45,989 nucleotides of DNA, taken from Defluviitaleaceae bacterium. Its GTDB lineage: Bacteria > Bacillota_I > Bacilli_A > MOL361 > Turicibacteraceae. The stretch is from the NCBI GenBank assembly GCA_009778135.1, contig WRKJ01000099.1, forward strand, positions 1 through 45,989, given 5' to 3'. The notes beneath the pieces were generated by a model. It had not been told where the DNA came from, did no database searches, and saw only the letters and a program-made list of their open reading frames with translations. Shown here piece after piece: positions 42,063-45,989 of the stretch. Made by a program: the position numbers and the translations under genes. Numbering within the stretch: position 1 is the stretch's first letter; each line of letters begins with the position of its first letter.

Positions 42063-43850
42063 TTAGATAACCTCCTCTTGATACCAATGCTGTTGTACGT
42101 TAAACATCATGGCATAAACGCCTTTATTTTCCATTAAGCTTTCATGAGTTCCTATTTCAACGATTTCAGCTTTAGACATCACCACAATTCGATCAGCAAT
42201 TTTTGCCGAACCTAATCGATGGGTTACAATAATCGCCGTTTTATCTCTCGTCATATTGGCAAATTGTGTGTATAAGCGTCGCTCTTCAAATGGATCAATC
42301 GCAGAAGTTGGTTCATCTAAAACGATAAGTTGATGATCACGGTAGATACCACGAGCAATGGCCACTCTTTGCCATTGCCCACCACTTAAATCTATACCGC
42401 CAAATTCTCGGGATAAGACAGTATCTTCACCTTGTGGATAAGTTTCCTCACCTATTTTAACCCCTGCTAATTGAGCTGAATAACCAATTCCTACTTCTGA
42501 GTCGACATCAGCTAGACAAATGTTTTCCTTTAAAGAAAGTTCATAGCGCTGGAATTTTTGAAAAACAGCTGATATACCTTTGAAGCGAACAAATGGATCA
42601 ACAGTCGACAAATCAACGCCGCCTACAAAAATTTGCCCTTCCGTTGGCTCGTATAAACCAAGCAAAAGTTTAGTCAGTGTAGATTTTCCAGATCCATTTT
42701 CCCCTACCAATGCCACGGTTTCATTTGCTTTAATAGATAAATTAATACCTTTTAAAGCTGGTGAAGTTGCATCCGGATATGTAAAACCAACATCTTTGAA
42801 AACGATATCTGATGTCCAATCTAGCATTTTTGCGTTCCCCATTTTTTCTGGCAAGTCGAAAAAGTCAACCAAGTAAATAACTTTCCCAGCGTTTTTCAAT
42901 ATAACCTCTAATTGATAAGCAAGAAAATCCATCATCCAGATCATTTGCGTTGAAAGACTTCCTAAAACTGCTGCAAAAACACCAACACTGATCTCACCAT
43001 CACGTAATGTTAAAAAGAGCACATAAACGACCCCGAGATAACCAATTGCTGATATGAGTGTCATTAATAGATTCAACCCAGTAGCTGTTGCATCTGTTTT
43101 CCATGTTTGAAGATTTAACAGTGAAACAGCAAAGAGGTACTTTTCTTTGAAATAATCTACTGCACCCCATGAACGTGTTTCTTTGAAAAACTTTCGATCG
43201 ATCATCGCTTCTTCATAAGACTTTGCTTCCCTACGCAAAGGTGCACTTCGATCTTCAAGTCTTGTATACAATTTAACCTTCATTAAAAGCGTCAAGCTTT
43301 TGGGCGTAATGACCAGAATAATGACCCATATTAGTAATGGATGATGTTGATGCAAATAAATAGCCATAAACAAAAAGAATGGAACAATGATCACTGCAGC
43401 ACCATTAATTCCATTCCCCGTGACAAAAAGAGCATCAACTGCACCGGATGCTTTATTAATTTCATCAAGTGTTTGCGTTTTTTCAAAAACAATGGGATCA
43501 AGCTTAGCTGTTTTTTCTGCAATTTTTCGACTTATAAAAGCTTCCATACGTTGCCCTAAAACAGTGAAACGATGATTTTCAATGGCATTTAAAGCAGAAC
43601 GACCTATAGAAATCAACATAAATAAACCGATCCATCGTGTCACGCTCCAAATATGACTTGCATCTTGAGCTAGCATCATCATACCATCAAATACTTGTTG
43701 CGTTATGATAATAAGCAAAATCATTAAAAGCGTCTCGATCAACAGGAAAAATTGCGATATAAAATAGTACTTTGGACAACATTCCATAATAAGTCGCATG
43801 GTTTTTCTATAAATTTTTAAAAATACACCCTTTCTCTTAGTTACAGACAT
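42063..43850 (-). CDS. ABC exporter half-transporter, second subunit
   Basis: 595 residues from the ATG at 43850 (GGAGGTGAAG ahead; the frame opens earlier at 43880). A six-segment transmembrane domain (about 20-320) is followed by an ATPase domain: Walker A GENGSGKST, Q-loop VFQKF, signature DLSGGQWQRVAIARG, Walker B LIVLDEPTSAIDP and switch VTHRLGS. There is no C39 leader peptidase domain. It overlaps the first subunit gene by 10 bases and precedes lanKC by one base. With that subunit it most likely forms the heterodimer exporting the modified peptide. Leader removal must be done by another protease. Confidence 0.93.
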   Translation of the reverse strand: MSVTKRKGVFLKIYRKTMRLIMECCPKYYFISQFFLLIETLLMILLIIITQQVFDGMMMLAQDASHIWSVTRWIGLFMLISIGRSALNAIENHRFTVLGQRMEAFISRKIAEKTAKLDPIVFEKTQTLDEINKASGAVDALFVTGNGINGAAVIIVPFFLFMAIYLHQHHPLLIWVIILVITPKSLTLLMKVKLYTRLEDRSAPLRREAKSYEEAMIDRKFFKETRSWGAVDYFKEKYLFAVSLLNLQTWKTDATATGLNLLMTLISAIGYLGVVYVLFLTLRDGEISVGVFAAVLGSLSTQMIWMMDFLAYQLEVILKNAGKVIYLVDFFDLPEKMGNAKMLDWTSDIVFKDVGFTYPDATSPALKGINLSIKANETVALVGENGSGKSTLTKLLLGLYEPTEGQIFVGGVDLSTVDPFVRFKGISAVFQKFQRYELSLKENICLADVDSEVGIGYSAQLAGVKIGEETYPQGEDTVLSREFGGIDLSGGQWQRVAIARGIYRDHQLIVLDEPTSAIDPFEERRLYTQFANMTRDKTAIIVTHRLGSAKIADRIVVMSKAEIVEIGTHESLMENKGVYAMMFNVQQHWYQEEVI

Positions 43851-45652
43851 GCTTGCTTCACCTCCGTATTTTGATACCACTGCGCTTGACTGTGATACAT
43901 TTTAGCATACAGCTGACCCGTTTTTAATAGCCCGTGGTGATCACCGATTTCAATCAACTTTCCTGAAGCAAAGACAAGAATTTCATCAGCTAATTTGGTA
44001 GATCCTAAACGATGACTAATAAAAATCGTTGTCTTTTCTCTACTTATCTTTTCAAATTGCTCATAAAGTCGGCTTTCATTCATTGGATCCAAAGCAGCCG
44101 TCGGTTCATCTAAAATTTGTAACGGCGCTCGGCTAAAAGAAACGCGTGCCAAAGCGATTCTTTGCCATTGACCTCCAGAAGCATCAACACCTGTTTCTGT
44201 CATTTTCCCTAGTAGTGTATCTATTTTTTTAGGTAATCTTCGAATAAAATCTGATAAATCCAGCTGTTCAATAACCGCTTCAATTCTCGCATCTGAATGC
44301 TGTTGCAAGTCACCGAGCATGATGTTTTCTTTCACACTTAATTCATAACGTGCAAAATCTTGATAAGCAATGCTAAAAAAAGATTTTAATTCCGCTTGCT
44401 CATATCCTTTTAAGTCTTTTCCATTTAACAAGATTTCACCTTCATAATGACGATACAAACCTGTTATTAATTTAATAATCGTCGTTTTCCCTGATCCATT
44501 TTCCCCTACGAAAGCATAGTGTCTCCCTGCTATAAGCTTAAAACTCACCTGATCCAATACCTTTTTTTCTGTCTGAGGATAAACAAAAGAAACAGATTTA
44601 AACTCAAGGCTCTCAAAAACAGGTATCTTCCCAACACGTGGATCTTGTACACCATGAACTTCTTCCAAATTTAGAAATTCAGTCAAGTCTTTTAAATATT
44701 CACGATTCCGTGCAAAGCTTTTCATTTGAAACGTGAGTCTCCAAGAAATAGCCTGAACTAAACTGATCATCCCATTAATAGCTGCCATGAATAAACCAAT
44801 GCTCATTGTACCACTTGCAACAGGTTGTAACAAAACGATCATGACAAGACCTCCAATCAAAGCTACAACCATGCCGCCTAAGCCCATTTGACGATAGGTT
44901 TTAACACTCGCCGATTCTAAGACACCATTGACTGTTGCAAATCGGTCTGATAGCTTTTGTGATAAATAATGCCCAAATCCAAAGAGAAATCGTTCATCTG
45001 ATGTAGATCGATCACTTGCAATTTTTAACAAGTAATCACCTTGTCGTTTCACATCACTCACTTCTCGATCTGCATCATAAGTGCGCTGTCCCGCCTTGAA
45101 ACTCATATAAAAAATGGGAACAGAAAACAACAAAATAACAAAGGGCACCCACCACACACTCAACCATAAGATAAGTGCTAAAGAGAGTGCATTCATAACT
45201 GTATGGATAAGGCCCATTGTCTGATTAAACATCATCATCACTTGTTCTTCCCCAAGTTTCAGGACGCGTTCAATTAAATCGTAACTTGCTGCATCTTCTA
45301 TCAACCGATAATCTAATCGCGTCCGCTTTTCAATCAAAGCCAATTGATAAGTTGTCCGACTGGCCATGATTAATTTACTGCTTAAAAGCGGTCTAATATC
45401 AGTAACAAACCACGGAAATGCAATCGCTAAACAAAGTAGTAAGAGTGCTTGATAAAACTGATTTTCAGCCGTTTGTAACGTTACAGCCTGAAGCGCCACA
45501 TCAATAAAATGTGCTGTTGCAATGACCAGTAAGCCTGGCATAAAAAAGTTCAAGAATTGTAAGATAAAAGAAATAGAAGCCCACAGTGGAGAGACTTTAA
45601 AAGCAAGGTAAATTAAATCTAAACTACCATAAGCTTTATTTTTCAACATCAT
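43841..45652 (-). CDS. ABC exporter half-transporter, first subunit
   Basis: 603 residues. Transmembrane domain about 20-330 starting YLAFKVSPLWASISFILQFLN, then an ATPase domain with Walker A GENGSGKTT, signature DASGGQWQRIALARV, Walker B LQILDEPTAALDP and switch ISHRLGS. There is no peptidase domain. Two ATGs (45652 and 45649) follow AAGGGTGA. First gene after the terminator behind the precursor gene. Both subunits keep standard catalytic motifs; the signature here begins DASGG where the partner has DLSGG. The first 16 codons are repeated in the relic at 34666-34725. Confidence 0.93.
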   Translation of the reverse strand: MMLKNKAYGSLDLIYLAFKVSPLWASISFILQFLNFFMPGLLVIATAHFIDVALQAVTLQTAENQFYQALLLLCLAIAFPWFVTDIRPLLSSKLIMASRTTYQLALIEKRTRLDYRLIEDAASYDLIERVLKLGEEQVMMMFNQTMGLIHTVMNALSLALILWLSVWWVPFVILLFSVPIFYMSFKAGQRTYDADREVSDVKRQGDYLLKIASDRSTSDERFLFGFGHYLSQKLSDRFATVNGVLESASVKTYRQMGLGGMVVALIGGLVMIVLLQPVASGTMSIGLFMAAINGMISLVQAISWRLTFQMKSFARNREYLKDLTEFLNLEEVHGVQDPRVGKIPVFESLEFKSVSFVYPQTEKKVLDQVSFKLIAGRHYAFVGENGSGKTTIIKLITGLYRHYEGEILLNGKDLKGYEQAELKSFFSIAYQDFARYELSVKENIMLGDLQQHSDARIEAVIEQLDLSDFIRRLPKKIDTLLGKMTETGVDASGGQWQRIALARVSFSRAPLQILDEPTAALDPMNESRLYEQFEKISREKTTIFISHRLGSTKLADEILVFASGKLIEIGDHHGLLKTGQLYAKMYHSQAQWYQNTEVKQACL

Positions 45653-45664
45653 TGATCACCCTTA
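45605..45664 (-). repeat. Direct repeat B, copy 1 (start of the ABC exporter gene)
   Basis: 54 of 60 bases are shared without gaps with 34666-34725, same orientation. It covers the ribosome binding site and the first 16 codons of the exporter gene. Confidence 0.85.
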
Positions 45665-45739
45665 CTGACTGTTTTCTCATAATTGATTAAGCTTTTTTCC
45701 AATTGGCAAGTTTCTTTATTGGATTTCCTTCATTTAAAA

Positions 45740-45776
45740 ATAACAAGACGCAGTAAGAACTGCTAGATCTTGTTAT
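45740..45776 (-). terminator. Terminator between the precursor and exporter genes
   Basis: ATAACAAGA and TCTTGTTAT (45740-45748 with 45768-45776) plus an inner GCAGT-AAGA-ACTGC stem. On the minus strand TTTTTAAATG follows. It would keep precursor mRNA in excess over the biosynthetic genes, with some read-through. Confidence 0.85.
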
Positions 45777-45829
45777 CCAAGTATAAGATAGTAAGTATTT
45801 AACAAACATCAGAACACTTTTTTATTTTG

Positions 45830-45940
45830 CTACCTCGCCCTCTCAATAGGGCAAGCACCTGTTGCAGTCGTTAAAATAAAAACCAACTCACTTTCAACTT
45901 CAAGTTGTTGCAAAGATAAAACCATCTCTTTTGCTGACAT
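45830..45940 (-). CDS. lanA: Class III lanthipeptide precursor peptide
   Basis: 36 residues. The ATG at 45940 follows a strong AAGGGGGTG site. The N-terminus is MSAKEMVLSLQQLEVESE, and EMVLSLQQLE is the helical LxLQ-type motif that LanKC enzymes recognise in class III leaders. The rest is LVFILTTATGACPIERAR: three Thr, no Ser and one Cys. Thr-Thr-Ala-Thr-Gly-Ala-Cys fits the labionin spacing (T-x-x-T-x-x-C), so one methyl-lanthionine or methyl-labionin ring is expected. The core is short and ends in a charged PIERAR tail, unlike most known class III cores, which end near a Cys. It is the first gene of the operon in view; further precursor genes could lie beyond the window edge. Confidence 0.87.
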   Translation of the reverse strand: MSAKEMVLSLQQLEVESELVFILTTATGACPIERAR

Positions 45941-45989
45941 TCTGATTCACCCCCTTGACCCCCCTAATCGTTAAAAACCTAGCAAGAAA

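Overview
The window looks like chromosome from a low-GC, Gram-positive, endospore-forming bacterium (Bacillota). Evidence for this is a yabG-veg-ispE block as in Bacillus, a CotD-like coat protein, an Mbl-type MreB, a Bacillus-type DnaE, NrnA, strong sigma-A promoters (TTGnnn-17-TATAAT) and G-rich Shine-Dalgarno sites. No rRNA, tRNA, CRISPR array, prophage or intact insertion sequence was recognised. The species cannot be named from this sequence.

Layout. 1-800: the tail of a holin-like type I toxin, then an SH3-like protein. 794-2632 (-): a sulfur operon (rhodanese, ArsR regulator, two half-size YeeE/YedE transporters) whose promoter carries a clear operator palindrome. 2866-4647 (+): a secreted GLUG-repeat protein. 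4880-7115 (-): a GNAT-like protein and MgtE behind an M-box Mg2+ riboswitch. 7253-9861: a DeoR regulator and a secreted GH5 cellulase. 10234-12614 (-): a G5/3D-domain wall protein and a CE4 deacetylase. 13069-15510 (-): pyk and pfkA. 15771-17831: convergent galM and galE, with a promoter-hairpin-terminator RNA unit in front of galE. 18355-22953: alaA, yidD, yabG, veg, an orphan agrB and ispE. 23060-32532 (-): rarA, mbl, two tandem CwlO/EnvC-like M23 hydrolases, dnaE and nrnA. 32786-34531: a zinc-ribbon membrane protein, an unlisted 55-residue ORF and a CotD-like protein.

34597-45940 (-) is the accessory part and the main find. At the right edge is an unlisted 36-codon gene whose product has a class III lanthipeptide leader (EMVLSLQQLE) and a short T/C core. 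After a terminator come two half-ABC exporters and a LanKC synthetase (lyase-kinase-cyclase), tightly packed. A second set follows: a small secreted protein, two lipoproteins and an FtsX-type permease with no ATPase beside it. Short direct repeats show that this second set ends in the scar of another copy of the lanthipeptide operon: 60 bp of the ABC start and 32 bp of the LanKC tail are still in order, with the middle lost.

How the genes fit together. Envelope work dominates (Mbl, M23 hydrolases, 3D protein, deacetylase, GLUG protein, cellulase), with glycolysis and galactose genes in the middle. The right end is a peptide-antibiotic or signalling island that has undergone duplication and deletion.
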